DNA from: Isoetes taiwanensis
Taxonomy: Eukaryota > Streptophyta > Lycopodiopsida > Isoetales > Isoetaceae
Reading direction: 5' to 3'
NCBI GenBank assembly: GCA_021234155.1
Contig: JAJEKV010000091.1
Coordinates: 1,247,501 to 1,311,500 of the forward strand
DNA: 64,000 nt
How positions within the stretch are numbered: position 1 is the stretch's first letter; each line of letters opens with the position of its first letter. The notes beneath the pieces were generated by a model, which searched no databases, had not been told where the DNA came from, and saw only the letters and a list, made by a program, of their open reading frames with translations. Below, piece by piece: positions 45,170 to 56,358 of the stretch. The translations under genes and the position numbers were made by a program.

Positions 45170-46450
45170 TGGCTATGGCGAACTCTCAAGATCCTAGCTG
45201 GCTATGGCGAACTCTCAAGAAAATTTTCTAAGAACCTCGGCCCAGCCGTTGTTGAAGAGCGCCGTTGTTGAAGCCGCAATATTGCTTCTCCGGCTCTGTT
45301 AATCTCTCCTTAGATCGAAAAAGGCACAGGTATGCCATAGCTTTTTCTTTCGGCAGCATACTCTGTTTCGCGATCAGAAATGCTTAAAATCATGCTTACC
45401 CTGACTCGGCCTTCGCACTACGCCCTGTTTTCCACTGACTAACCGACTCCGGCCTTCCGCGGCTATGCCTCTGCATTTTTCTTTTGAAAGGCACAAACCT
45501 ATGAGCTTTTATGCCTAGCTTTACAAGCCTTGGCGTGTCGATTGACGGATTAGCTTTACTACTTTCACAGGAAATAGGCGAGAAACAAGCTTCGCAGCAA
45601 TCCTTCTTCAACCATCCTCGACTTTTTTTGGCTTATGCTTTCTTGAGCTAAAGATCTCAAACTTTTGATAAATGAAGCGGAAGCTTCATATCTAGAGCTT
45701 GTCGAGAACCGCCATGGCGATATTGCCATTTCCTTGCAGATCTAAAAGCACACATTCTTAGCCCGATCCAGCCCTCGAAAATCATTTGCGGAGGACTAAG
45801 CTCTCTTCTAATCAAGCCTACATACGAATCCTTGATGCGGGATCTATCTTCTTGCTTGAAAGAAAAATCCCAATAGCATTACCTACTATGATCAAATCGA
45901 TGCATTTTTTTCGCCACTCCTGCGAGAAATCTTTCTTGGCAAGAAGGCAATCGTGGAAAGCTTTTCTTGAACCTTGGTAAGAACGAGAAATGGTCCGGTC
46001 TTGTTTTGCGGTACAAGAAGCCATTGCCGGATCCGTGGAAATCGCATCTCTGCAGCATCGTGGTGGAGTTCGAGGACTTAGAACTCCATGGAACATCTTA
46101 GAACATCCATGGGTAAATAATCGCCCCTTTGCATGCTTAAGCACAGGAGCCTCGTTTTTCACCGGATTACGCATCTTTCGCTTTCAAACAGACCAATCCG
46201 GCTACTTAAACTTCAAAAATCGTCAAAGAAGTTGCTCTAAATCAAACGCTTCGAATGGAAGAATTTTACCGCATTGCAAAGACATAACCCGGCAGAGAGC
46301 AAAATCGCCAACAGTCCCAAGACGGATTTAAACTTCAAGGCGGACAGGGAAGAGTTAACTCTAAACCAAGTCGATATGGAGAGATTTGACTGCAAAATCG
46401 ATGAAATATGTTGCAAAAAAAAAAAAAAACAAACGGCTAAGGGTCCGATG
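45170..46450 (+). other. Possible captured gene fragments inside the TIR element
   Basis: This segment is less AT-rich than its surroundings and has exon-like frames, e.g. 45,990-46,331 with 'LRTPWNILEHPWVNN', faintly like the end of a kinase C-lobe. No family call is justified. It may be host sequence picked up by the element. Confidence 0.25.
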
Positions 46451-46829
46451 GTCGAAGGGTAATGTGTATCCGCTCCAATCTCTACCTACACACAAATTCT
46501 ATCCCGTGGTCCTTGGGCATTGCGGGGATCCAACAAACTATAAGCTACTCTAGGTATCCGGGACCCATATCCCAACGTCTATTTTCATATTGTCGATAAT
46601 ATAATGGCCGAACTATGTTCTTGCCATCGAACTCCAGACACTTATTCTCGACTACCGAGTCGAGAATGGAGGCAGTTATTACATTGGTCGAGAATGTCAT
46701 TAGTCAATAGTCATTACATTTATTTAATTTAGTCATTTAACTTAGTCATTACATTAATTTAATTTATTATTTAATTAATTATCTAATTAGTTTAATTGAT
46801 TATTGATTATATATTAATAATTAATACTT

Positions 46830-47165
46830 TGGGGGGGAGAGACGACCCTTGCCCCCCTTTGCCCCTCCCGCTCCTCCTTTGCTCCTTTGCCCCTCCCTCC
46901 CCCATCCCTTCTTCCAACTTATCCCATCCCCTCCTCTTTTTGCCTCTTTGCTCTCCGCCCCCTATCCCCATCCCATCTTCCAACTTATCCCTCCCCTTCC
47001 TCTTTTTGCCTCCGTCTTCTTCCAACTTAACCCCTCCCTCCCCTTCTTCCAACTTATCCTCTTTTGCTCTCCTCTCCCCCCCTTTTGCCCTTCTTCCAAA
47101 TTATCCCCTTCCCCCTCTTCAACCTATGGCCCCTCCCTCCTTCTCCTCCCACCCTTCTTTTTATC
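46830..47165 (+). repeat. Pyrimidine-rich tract
   Basis: About 330 bp of almost pure C/T with a recurring CTTCCAACTTATCCC unit of roughly 50-60 bp. Open frames on both strands follow from the composition. Confidence 0.75.
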
Positions 47166-47453
47166 AAGCTGTGCCATAGTATGAGTGAGTCTCATTTTCA
47201 GTCTGAGTCCCAAATTTCGAGATTTGACCCACTTTAATTAAATGCGACTTTTGAGTAACTTGTTTTAATGACGTTACGAATTGATAAGTTATTTCATAAG
47301 ATAATGGCGTAATAATGTCCTAAAAATATTACCTTAAGGTAATCTTAATAAATGTGCAAGTATTATAGTAGTATATTGTATGCATCAGGTTGATTGCAGG
47401 TTAGGAGGGTTCCAAGGTGGGGAGACCCATGATGCTACGGATAGCATCATTTC

Positions 47454-47466
47454 AAGGTGGGGAGAA
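47454..47466 (+). promoter_or_regulatory. Polypurine tract of element B
   Basis: AAGGTGGGGAGAA immediately before the 3' LTR, identical to element A; a second similar tract lies about 40 bp upstream. Confidence 0.85.
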
Positions 47467-49056
47467 TGTCCGTTCAAAGCCACGATTATACGCCCCCGGG
47501 GCGATATCGCATGTTGCCAAATCACGCGCATACACGCCACCCCGACTGACGTGTATGCCGACGTGTAGCCAGGCGGGTAGCCCCTAGGGGGCAACTTGCA
47601 AGGTATGTGCATTTATTAATGTGCACATTTACCAATGTGCACATTTATCAAGGTGCACATTTTCCCATGTGGATACCTTTATGCCACCTAGCCATTAAAG
47701 GCAAGTGGGCCACACCCAATTATCCCACATGCTTAAAGGGATAATTGGAAACCCTAGACCTAACTCCTTGTCTATTTAGGTTAAGGAAATCCTAACTTGC
47801 CATTTTCGTCCATAGGGTTTTAGATCTCTGTTTTGCTTGCTCCAGGAGTCAAAACCGCCTCCCAGACTCTGTCTGAGCGATTTGACTCATTAGTTTTCCT
47901 TGTTGGCTCCATCTTCAAGCAGTTCAGCAGGATGGTCAACTTCAGGGCAGGAGGAGCGAACCAAGGATCAGGTATTTAGTCAATTTAATAGCCTAAACCG
48001 TCTTCCAGTCGTTGAATCAGTAGGTTTAGCATATTAAATTGCCCATAGCAGCCACTTAGATCCCCAGATACCAGACTCTAACTAAACAAAATAACTCTAT
48101 GATATAGATTAGATCTAGTTCTTTAGTTCTCTGTGATGTATATGATGTATCTCTGTGAACTCCTTGTATTGGGAAGGGGGGTAGAGGCCCTAAAGCTTGG
48201 TAGTAGATGCTCCTAGATTAGCCTCTCTAGCACACTGTAGATTCGGCCTGTGCACAGGAGCCACACCTGGTTGTAGGTGAAGGGGCCAGACTGGCTTATA
48301 AAGAGGTTCGTGTTCTGACTCTCGAACGATCCCTCTGGTGTGTAAAGTCTACCGGGGATCATTGTGGGCTAGGTCTAATGGCTTGCCACTGCGTGTGGGC
48401 AAGGCATGGGCTCGACATCCGTGGAGTGATGCGTCACTCTCCAGTGGGTTCAAGTCGAATAAGGGCAGTGGCCCTCTATTCACCTTGAGTCAGCATGAAG
48501 ATCTCTGGAGGGAGAGATCCCTACCTGCCCCATCGGAACTGGGGAGATGCAACCCAGGAATAGTCCCTTTGGCTATGCATCCGGCGGGCTACAGTCAGGT
48601 CCCAACACTTTTCAGCCTACTCTGCAAAGTGTGCACAGGAGGGGCGGATGGAGTGGACAACCTTAAGCCATGTTCTTATGCCATCCAAATCCATTGCCAT
48701 GAATTCTGTCTACAATGAACTCTGGAGACCCAAGCCGTCAGTCATCCCTTCGAGTCTGAGCCTTGGGTAGGATTCCCATATGTATTGTGCTGATCCTTGT
48801 CTATGCAGATGTTGATGTACCACCCTTCGAGGTGGATATGTGATGATGTTGTATACTGACATGTATGTTTACGCTTCCGGAGCTAGGTAGGCCCTGAGGG
48901 AGACGGGGTAAAATGACCCCTTCACTCTTCCCACTGGAACTCATTACGGTTGCAGTGATATGTGGAGGGCCATGTATCAGCATTGGAGCTTGTATGGAGG
49001 GTTGAACTCCTGTTTGTATACGGTGAGTGCACCGTATACGAGTAGGGGACGTCACA
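47467..49056 (+). repeat. 3' LTR of element B
   Basis: The 1590-bp LTR starts TGTCCGTTC (the 5' copy starts TGTGACGTTC) and ends ACGTCACA. The body is near-identical to the 5' LTR; the first 65 bases differ. Confidence 0.92.
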
Positions 49057-49061
49057 CTGGC
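49057..49061. repeat. Target site duplication of element B, right copy (CTGGC)
   Basis: Identical to 33,056-33,060. Confidence 0.92.
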
Positions 49062-50450
49062 GAACTCCCTCCTGCGTGCCTCCTGTTGCACTGGAGTAAG
49101 ATCACGGCTCACATACAGAGATGTTCCCTTTAGTAACTTGCCCTGTCGCAGTATGGCCTCTCGAACTCGTGCATCCGCAACCGTGAATACCGACTTCGGT
49201 TTGTGGCACGGGTCTTTGGACCCCACACCCGGGCTGGTCGGCGTAACTTTGAGCAGTCTGGACTAGGAAACATCATAAGCCCAAGGATGCGTCTGTGTGT
49301 ATCTTCAAGTGAGATTCTCTCCCAGCTCTCCCGCGGGGCTCGAACTACCGGGGTTGTGGCTCCGTCGCTGCGGCTCCGCGACTTTCGGCGTCCGGTGAGG
49401 CACCGGCCCACCCCGGCCTTTGGTGGCGACCGCGGCGTGATGATGGTGCGGCGAGGCGGGAAGACTCGGTACCCGGCGTTGCAGGTTGACCATGTGACCC
49501 GATTGGCGTCTTGTAGGTTCTTGGGCTTGCGATGCGGGTGTGTCATGTCTTTGCGGCTTACATTCTCTGAAGTCGGGAGCTTTCGGCTATTACCAAGACT
49601 TGGTCTGTCTTGCCCTCTCCCGGCGTGCGGTGCCGCCATTGTTCATCGCCCTACGCACGGGAGGCCCTTGCCTTCTTTGGGCAATGACGTCGGACTCTCG
49701 CATTTCCCGGTCAGGTGCCAAATCCTTCTTCTCGAAGGTCACTTTCCGGCTAGTGCACGGTTAACTTCCAAAGGCGACGCAACCTGCGATCTTTGCGGCG
49801 GTAGCCTCCTCAACTTCCAACGGAGGTGTGGCTGTGCGTGCCGTGCCATGGCATTGGCCTCATCAACCTTGATGCGGAGCTGAGATGTGATTGCAAGTGT
49901 CTCGCACTCTGCCCGGGTCCTGTCGTCTCGCGGCATCGGGGTATCCATGCGAGCCCATGTTTGCGACACACTGCCGGTCTTTTGTCTCTCGAGTGCACCA
50001 AGCGGATCGCGTCATCCGGCCCGGTGTGCTTGGGTCTCCAACTCAGTGATCTGTTGTTTCGCTATCACCAACTGTCTGCGCAACACGTGGGATGTTGCGG
50101 ACTCCATCTCCGTCTCCAGGCCCGCAATGCAGGCACTATTGGCCTCAACCCCAGCTTGGATGGCGGCCAAGGTTTACGCCAGCGGAGGGACCCAGTGGGG
50201 CCTGGCGACCAACTTCCGGCCGCCAGAGCGGCTGGTGTGTGGGCCTTGGCCAGGGCCTCCTTCTTCATGGAGGATGTCTCTCCCTTGCCCTAGCGTCACT
50301 TGCGGGGCCACTTCCTTGGTGGCCCTTCTTGGTTTTCCCAGGCAGGCTCGGCCTGTGGGAGGTCAGCAGGCTGTGCTGGGGTTTGCCCGAGGTGGGGTGC
50401 TGTGGTCTGTGGAAGCTCACCTACTAGGGGTGAGTCCGGACACTGGGCTG
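49062..50450 (-). pseudogene. LINE C ORF1, main part
   Basis: On the minus strand 'SVFTVADARVREAILRQGKL' and 'LYVSRDLTPVQQEARRREFA' run into the CTGGC site where element B inserted. Further upstream, near 50,010-50,180, a coiled-coil-like stretch reads 'CIAGLETEMESATSHVLRRQ' and 'IAKQQITELETQA'. The frame changes several times, so it is decayed. ORF1 of LINEs binds the element RNA. Assignment rests on position upstream of ORF2 and the coiled coil. Confidence 0.6.
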
Positions 50451-50459
50451 CTTCTGTGG

Positions 50460-50611
50460 CCATGACTGGGGGTATGGCACGTCAAGCAAGGTTTAGGCTA
50501 TGGCAGGGGTTTGTCAGGTCTGGCAGGGCAAGGCAGGCTATGGCAAGGCTGTGGCCAGGCTAGGCAAGGCCAAGAGGCAGTTGGTTGGGCTATGGCAATG
50601 TCAGGCAAATG
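50460..50611 (-). repeat. Short-unit repeats in the LINE C 5' UTR
   Basis: Imperfect 10-bp repeats of GCCATAGCCT/GCCTTGCCTAGCC type on the minus strand, ending where dienelactone hydrolase sequence resumes. Confidence 0.5.
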
Positions 50612-51464
50612 TTGGAGCCTAGCTCAACATTATTCTGTGCGCTGACTTCCAAAGGCTGTGGGGTCTCTGGCATATAAAATTGCGCTCAGAATCCAATTTA
50701 TGTGAGTTGTTTCATATGCATGAGTTCTTTTCATATCATATGTAGCACTACAATGACCAATTGAGGCACATGGCAGGAAAAGCCCATTGAATAACTTGGA
50801 TGCCATAGCCTTCGTTGGTTTTTGTTGGGGTGGTAAGTTTTGATCATTCAAGTTATATTATACAAGACATCTGCAAGCCCATTTGATGATTGCTACAACC
50901 AAGGTTTCAATTCTTGCCGCTATAGAGGGAAAAATCAATTCTGTAGCACTTTTACATCCATCCTTCATTACTGTCAAAGACATCAAAGGTCTGTCTACTT
51001 TATGCTTGCAGAAAACACTTAAGTGATGTGATGTTTGCCTTTGATTCCAAAAAGATTTTAATAACATATCTCCTCCACTTATTCTTGGTGTTGACAGATA
51101 TTACTTTGAATTCTAAGGTCCCTATTGCAGTATTAGCAACAAAATTAGATCATATGATACCTCTTTCATAAAATCATATTCTATTCTATTCCTTATTGAA
51201 GAGATGAAAGCAACCTTAGAAGCACGCAAAGATGTAAATAAATTTCCTTCCCTGCATTTGTTTTTTTCATAAGTTAATGTGTATGACTGATGTTTTCACT
51301 TAGATTCGAAGTGAAAGTTTATAAGGGTATTGCTCAAGGTTGGACTATTCGCTATGACATCACTGATAAAGTGGCAACTAAGCTTTGTGAAAGTTCATAG
51401 GGATGTTTCTCATGATGGGCTATAACTAATGAAGTGGCAGTACAAAACGCTAATGAATCAGATT

Positions 51465-52755
51465 TGGATTTGTTAGAATATCTTTGAAGCAAAGAGTTGA
51501 ATGAACTTTAAAATCATTATGTACATTGTATGAGCATAAGTACATGTGCGACGGTGGAAAATAGTGCATATGAGCAATACATTTGGGATTCAGAGCGGGT
51601 GGATCCTCCAAAGCAACGAGAATAACACCAAATTATAATCAACATCATATCCTACAATTCAAGTCAAGATACACACATCTTTAACAAATATCCAAATTTA
51701 GGAAATGAGCATTTTCAAAAGCGATTCTTGATCTCTTTAAAACTTTCTGATAAGAAAAAGCCAATTGAAATGCCTTTAAACCCTCAAAACAGCTTTTGTT
51801 GTGCCCTCTCCCTTGTAAAAGAGGATGTTCCTACGCCCTATGCCACGTTGTAAACTCTATTGTCAAAACGAGTACTCTCGTTATTTGGATAGAATAAGTA
51901 TTACATGACGGGATGATAAGGGAGCACGCCGCACAGCTGCAAGAAGAAGTGGTGGGAGTCTTGAAACGTTTTTTGCAATGAGAGAAAATGCCGGAGCATA
52001 GAAGATAGATGGGTGCATTTTCCACTTTATGTTTCTGCATCAGCCTTTAATTTGATTGGATGCATACAGAAAACTTGCAGATAATTCTACGATTGTGATC
52101 ACGTATGAGCCTGCAAAGGGAAACATATTTAGGAGTGGCTAAAAAGGCATGCATATGTCAGTTGCATTAACAATAAATATTCATTTGGAAGTTCTTATTT
52201 TGAATCAACCACCATTAAGCATCTAAGGGACATAGAAGTGCATACACCACCAGCCTGTGAAGGATTTGCATTGATGAATTTAGAATCGACTTCTCCCAAA
52301 CTTTTCTGGTTTCTCTTCTACATGCAATGCACATTTTAGTACATGACCACCTATTCAATGATGTTAGTAGTTACATGAGGCAACCAAGTTGCTGCTCTTT
52401 TTGGAACTTGCTTGCAGATTTCGTGGTCATTTGGAAATATCTATCATTAACAAGCCTAGTTTAATATGCACATTTTAATGATGTACATGCCCTTCCAATT
52501 TGGTGAAAATGGCGTTATGCGGCCTCACCCCTTGCATGGAGTATTAAAATGCTTTTTACATCTCAATTAAGAGATGTTCAATAGTTGATAACTATTGCTG
52601 GTGAAGAAGGTATTTGTTAGAATATCTTTGAAGCAAAGAGTTGAATGAACTTTAAATTTGTTATGTACATTCTATGAGCATAAGTACTTGTTCCATGGTG
52701 GAAAATAATGCGCATGAGCAGTACATTTGGGATTCAGGGTGGATGGGTCAACGCA
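51465..52755 (+). repeat. Direct duplication of about 140 bp
   Basis: GTTAGAATATCTTTGAAGC begins copies at about 51,472-51,600 and 52,616-52,745, both with TTGGGATTCAGNG near the end. They lie 1.14 kb apart downstream of the dienelactone hydrolase remnant. The DNA between holds no gene that I can see. Confidence 0.75.
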
Positions 52756-53072
52756 ATGAGGATAATACCAAATTATATAGGGGGGTGTCCATTAGCTGCG
52801 TACTTAAGCATGGAACTGATCACTCTAACAAAGATGCACATTCTACTCAAGCCAAAAGTGTACATCCTTATCATCATTGCCAACCAGGTCTCTTAACCAA
52901 GAGCTCACATCGCTTGGTGATGCTGGCCAACCCGCGTACCTTCGGCCTCAAAGGCATAGATGAGATCAAAATTTGATGCTTTTGCAAGGCAAAAGAAAGC
53001 GTAGAGGAATAATGTAAAAAAATGGGATGAAATTTTGAGAAATAAGGCAATAATAGGGAAATATGGAAAATA

Positions 53073-53640
53073 GAATGAATGAATGTATTTTATCATCCAC
53101 GAAAGCCAATTGTCTATGGTATTCAATACAAGAGCGCAACATGTGTATTACTGCCCAGATTAAAAAAACCTCGCCCTGAAGAATTTTTGAGGGAAAAACC
53201 ATGGCAGCAAGACAAACTGTACAAATATACATACATACATGATGAAGTATTCCTTGCCCATCAAGTGGTTGTCTGGGAGCATGTGTGGACTCTCAGATCC
53301 ATTACCTCCTGAATGTATGATCCTAGTGAGTGCACCGAGGTCATGCTCAGTATCATGTGTAGAGATTGGTCGAGCCGGACCAAGAGAGCATAGCGTGCCC
53401 GGATCTAATTATATGTCGGGCAGCTCTGAAAAGTGTGACATTCATCCTGGCTCCCATCTGGCAACAACGACAAAGCCTAGCTTGGCGTGGCTCCCAAGTC
53501 CATCTGCCTATCTCAATTCGGAGATGGTGGGCAGTTGTTCGAATGGAGGCGATAAGCCTATGCTTTTTCATGGGCAGATGTGAATGCAGATAGCATTGTG
53601 GGCCGCGGTCTATCGTGGGGTTTGTGTTTCTTGTAATGGG
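53073..53640 (-). mobile_element. 5'-truncated LINE fragment, LINE C family
   Basis: On the minus strand it encodes 'LIASIRTTAHHLRIEIGRW' and 'RQARLCRCC', matching the C-terminus of LINE C ORF2. It ends with the family 3' end (CAATTGGCTTTCGTGG) and a (CATT)n tail at 53,073-53,086. The 5' limit is approximate. Confidence 0.75.
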
Positions 53641-53917
53641 GGAGCGTAATGTAATTGGAGATCAGGCCATGGATAGCCAAGAAGATAGCACTTGTTTTGA
53701 TTGTTCAATTAAGAATACTCATGAATGTTCTTGGGATCACTTATTGGAGAAGAGGAGAGCTGCAGCAACATGCAGACAATACCAGGATGATCCATGAGGA
53801 TACTGGTCTATTCCGGATGATTATAATGGAAGGGATGTTGGAGAAGACAATGGTGTTATCCATGGTGAATATCATGGCACTGGAAGTGATTCTGAGGCAA
53901 GTTCTGAATCAGAGTAA
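53636..53917 (+). pseudogene. Acidic C-terminal gene fragment, unknown
   Basis: From the ATG at 53,636 the frame reads 'MGERNVIGDQAMDSQEDSTC', 'CSWDHLLEKRRAAATCRQYQ', a TGA at 53,795-53,797, then 'SIPDDYNGRDVGEDNGVIHG' and an acidic end 'GTGSDSEASSESE' before TAA at 53,915. It looks like a real C-terminus with one stop, directly abutting the LINE fragment. No family recognised. Confidence 0.4.
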
Positions 53918-53934
53918 CCCTTAAAGAAAACCAG

Positions 53935-54519
53935 GAGGTTGATGTGCTACACCAAAACGATCAAGCCATTCTTTAAACCTAACTTAGCCTCCAGACTATG
54001 CAATATTTTGGTCTTTGTTCTTATTGCATATAACTCTTGTTCTGGGATATTTATCACTGTAATGCAACTTCAATGTAGGTATTCTTGAATTCCATGACAA
54101 TCTTAATTCCTATCATATTTTGGGAGCTGTAATCATCATTGTTTATTTCTTATTGAGGTCTAACAGAAACAATGATATCTTTATCTTTTTAGCTTAATGC
54201 TTGTGATATGTTTGTGTTGTATATGTATTTTCAGACATCATAAATTCTATTGTATCTGCAAATTCAGTTGTCCAATTCGATTGTATAAGTATCTATTGTT
54301 TAGATTTAGTTTTCCTGGAAAGTGGAATTTTTTTTTTTTCTGGTTAGTTTTCTAAGTTTTTTAGGGCTTTTCCGGTGTAAAAATTTCAGATCCTCTAAAA
54401 ATCGGGCATATGCACTGGAGTATGATTTCGAAATGAAAAAAAAAAAGGAAATGGATGCGGTGCATGTTCATTGGATTCCATGGGAGACGCGTGGGATGCA
54501 CAAAAAACGTTTACTCCAG
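53935..54519. other. AT-rich intergenic DNA
   Basis: No gene or repeat of note apart from short T and A runs near 54,330 and 54,437. Confidence 0.5.
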
Positions 54520-54786
54520 CTACATGCCTGATTGAAATTTGAAATGGCAGGGTATGGGCAGGGGGAATTTTTGTTGGCTATGGTGTTTGGGCAATATATC
54601 AACACCACCCTCCACAAGCCTGTCAACTGCAAGTGAAGAGTCAAACATGACTAGGAAGAAATTATTATCTTTATCCAAAACTTTTAGAGACGCATAATGA
54701 GGGAGACCCAGTCTTTGAAAGTGATGTTTTAGCCAGAATCCAACTCTCCTGAGATTCAAAAACTGTACCAGTGAAATGGCAAACAA
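54520..54786 (-). pseudogene. LINE ORF1-like (DUF4283-like) fragment
   Basis: The frame 'FWLKHHFQRLGLPHYASLKV', 'DKDNNFFLVMFDSSLAVDRL', 'VEGGVDIL' resembles the part of plant LINE ORF1 proteins where a 'ffLv.F....d...v' pattern is usual. It lies downstream of another possible ORF1 piece (54,917-55,428). Weak call. Confidence 0.35.
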
Positions 54787-54916
54787 CTACATGAGACACA
54801 AGGTTCTGAACACATTGCAAATGAGCATTATGATCAATTTCGATAACTGATAGGCCAGCCTATGTAAAAGCATTTGAACACTACTGTGCCTCATAGAATA
54901 CACCCTCAGGAGGCAA

Positions 54917-55428
54917 CTAAACATCCATACGGTCATCTTGTGCTTGTAACTCATTTAGATATAAGCTCAATTCTTTCTTGTTATTCTGTACCATAATATT
55001 CAATGCAGTAGAAACACGAGCAAATTGCACATTAGATGACAAATCACGTTTGATCCAATTGCTAAATCGTGTAGAAGGCACTCTAGCCACAGCATCAGAA
55101 GAACCCCAAGGAGCAGAAGGAGCCGACACACGCCCAGCAGAAGTAGACAAAAAAGAAGCAGAAGCAACAGTAGAAGTAAATACAGTGATCTCTACTTGAG
55201 AAGTAGACAAAGGTGCAGATTTAGAAAGAGGGGGAAAGTGTTGCAAGCTTGTAATCATGTCAAGAAGAGAAGGGTCAAAAGCAAGGGGATTGAGGCGAGA
55301 ATTATTGGGTAAATTAGGAGGCGGCAAAGGAGAATTCATATTATGCGAAAAGAAGAAGCAGAAGCACCACCTACCACTTTCTTGGCTGGTGAACGTGTTT
55401 CGGAAGCTGGCAAACTAGGGTTTGCCAT
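54917..55428 (-). pseudogene. N-terminal fragment of an unknown (possibly ORF1) protein
   Basis: ATG at 55,428 starts 'MANPSLPASETRSPAKKVVG'; after a frameshift near 55,340 the frame continues with 'LPPPNLPNNSRLNPLAFDPS' and 'FSNWIKRDLSSNVQFARVS' to a stop at 54,917. The Pro/Ser-rich start is typical of transposon ORF1 proteins but not diagnostic. Confidence 0.35.
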
Positions 55429-55920
55429 GGTAGCCAAAATCTGTAAACTCCAAATCCAGCCCAGATAGACACAACAAAACTGTATGAATTATACACCAAT
55501 GGAAAGCTCACATCTCTAGCTTTCGCTACTGACAGGTCTAGGCATAGTTTCGTCTCTACCTCCCCAATTGCTCCTATCCCATATCACATAGCATCCACTT
55601 CACTTGAATGTCGTGTTGTATCATCTTCTTCCTCATCTGCCTCTGCACTAGTTAATTCGCTAGTATTACCAACCCTTGTGCCTTCTTCTCTAGTTATTTC
55701 TGCACCATCGCTCAGTCTATATCAGTAGATCCTCTTATTGAGGATCAACACTCTCGTCTTCAGGACATTGCTCACAAGCAAGAATTATTGGAAGAAGGAT
55801 GGTCTATTCCATGCCTGAAGAAGCTTGCATGTCGCAAAAATAGCTCGGCTCCTCAATTTGTGCTAGTTCATCGCATCCTTACATAAAATGTACTCCATAG
55901 AAAGAATTCGCATATTTTCT

Positions 55921-56135
55921 TGACATCTACTACAGTCCTACATTATTTTACATCACTTTCTCATGCTTATATCTATAACACATTTTGAAAGTTGTTTTCA
56001 AGTTGGACTAAATGTAAATCATATCAACATGACATTTACTACAATCCTATACTTTTTTACATCTTCTTATGCTTACATCTCTAACACACCTTAAAAGTTA
56101 ATTTCAAGTTGGCCTAAATGTAAATCATATCAATA
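55921..56135 (+). repeat. Two-copy tandem repeat of about 110 bp
   Basis: Both copies contain TTTTACATC, CTTATGCTTA/CTCATGCTTA and CAAGTTGG...CTAAATGTAAATCATATCAA. Imperfect, in AT-rich DNA. Confidence 0.65.
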
Positions 56136-56358
56136 TGACTTCTACAACATAAATTGAATAACATTTCTTGTTGCATTAGATGTAGAACATATTTACAGAA
56201 ATAACATTTGCATTTACACTACAACAAATGTAGGATAGATCTACATGACTACGTAGTTATAACTAGAGTACATTTGATGTTCACTGGACTGAATGCAGAA
56301 TAGATCTACATGACTTTTACATTCCTAAACTAGAATTCTATTTAGACTAAAAATACTA

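Larger units (their letters stand above)
43017..47250. mobile_element. 4.2-kb element with terminal inverted repeats inside element B
   Basis: The left end at 43,016-43,039 (AAAGTCGTATTTAATTAAAG, then TGGG) and the right end at 47,228-47,251 are inverted copies differing by one base over 24 bp. TTGA flanks both sides (43,013-43,016 and 47,251-47,254). The sequence before and after matches the uninterrupted 3' UTR of element A (around 9035-9100), confirming an insertion. I found no transposase; it may be a non-autonomous DNA transposon. It contains a palindromic minisatellite and a pyrimidine-rich tract. Superfamily not assigned. Confidence 0.82.
33061..49056 (+). mobile_element. LTR retrotransposon B, a chromovirus carrying a histone H3-like ORF
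   Basis: Order: 5' LTR 33,061-34,643, PBS, two hairpins, TATA, H3-like ORF, two hairpins, TATA, unknown ORF, gag, zinc knuckle, aspartic protease, truncated RT, integrase core, chromodomain, 3' UTR with a 4.2-kb TIR insertion, polypurine tract, 3' LTR 47,467-49,056. The target duplication is CTGGC. Gag-PR-RT-IN-chromodomain order makes it a Ty3/Gypsy chromovirus. Without the insertion it is about 11.8 kb. RT motif C, RNase H and the integrase zinc domain are deleted and several frameshifts occur, so this copy is defective. The LTR bodies are very similar, so insertion is not ancient. Confidence 0.93.
29379..50611 (-). mobile_element. LINE C, minus strand, split by LTR element B
   Basis: The 3' end is at about 29,379-29,402, a (CTTC)n tail next to the conserved end that reads AGGCCGATTGGCCTCC on the minus strand. 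ORF2 is at 30,433-32,814, the end of ORF1 lies just upstream of it to 33,055, and the rest of ORF1 reappears beyond element B at 49,062 to about 50,450. A 5' UTR of short GCCATAGCCT-like repeats runs to about 50,611. TTGGA at 29,374-29,378 and 50,612-50,616 is a candidate 5-bp target duplication; removing the LINE rejoins the dienelactone hydrolase frame. It has an EEP endonuclease and a non-poly-A tail. Element B removes its ORF1 function. Confidence 0.85.
29268..51400 (+). pseudogene. Dienelactone hydrolase family protein, split by nested transposons
   Basis: These alpha/beta hydrolases use a Cys-Asp-His triad. The first exon found (29,268 on) reads 'KLADDIARAGFLVVVPNILY' and 'GDPHDG...LLEWLE'. 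After 21 kb of transposon the gene resumes in frame from 50,612 with 'PSSTLFCALTSKGC', then an exon ending at 50,832 with the nucleophile motif GFCWGG before a GTAAGT donor, an exon near 51,098-51,165 with 'VPIAVLATKLDHM' (Asp), and a last exon 51,304-51,400 with 'EVKVYKGIAQGWTIRYD'. The expected catalytic His (usually AHGWT) is Gln here. N-terminal exons were not found. The insertion and the lost His make it a pseudogene. Confidence 0.8.

Noticed and set aside
45990-46331. Protein kinase C-lobe fragment
   Set aside because: Only 'LEHPWV' resembles a kinase; no DFG, APE or other motif nearby. Kept only as possible captured DNA.
46796-47184. Proline/serine-rich protein on + or acidic Lys/Glu/Gly protein on -
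   Set aside because: Pure composition effect of a C/T tract.
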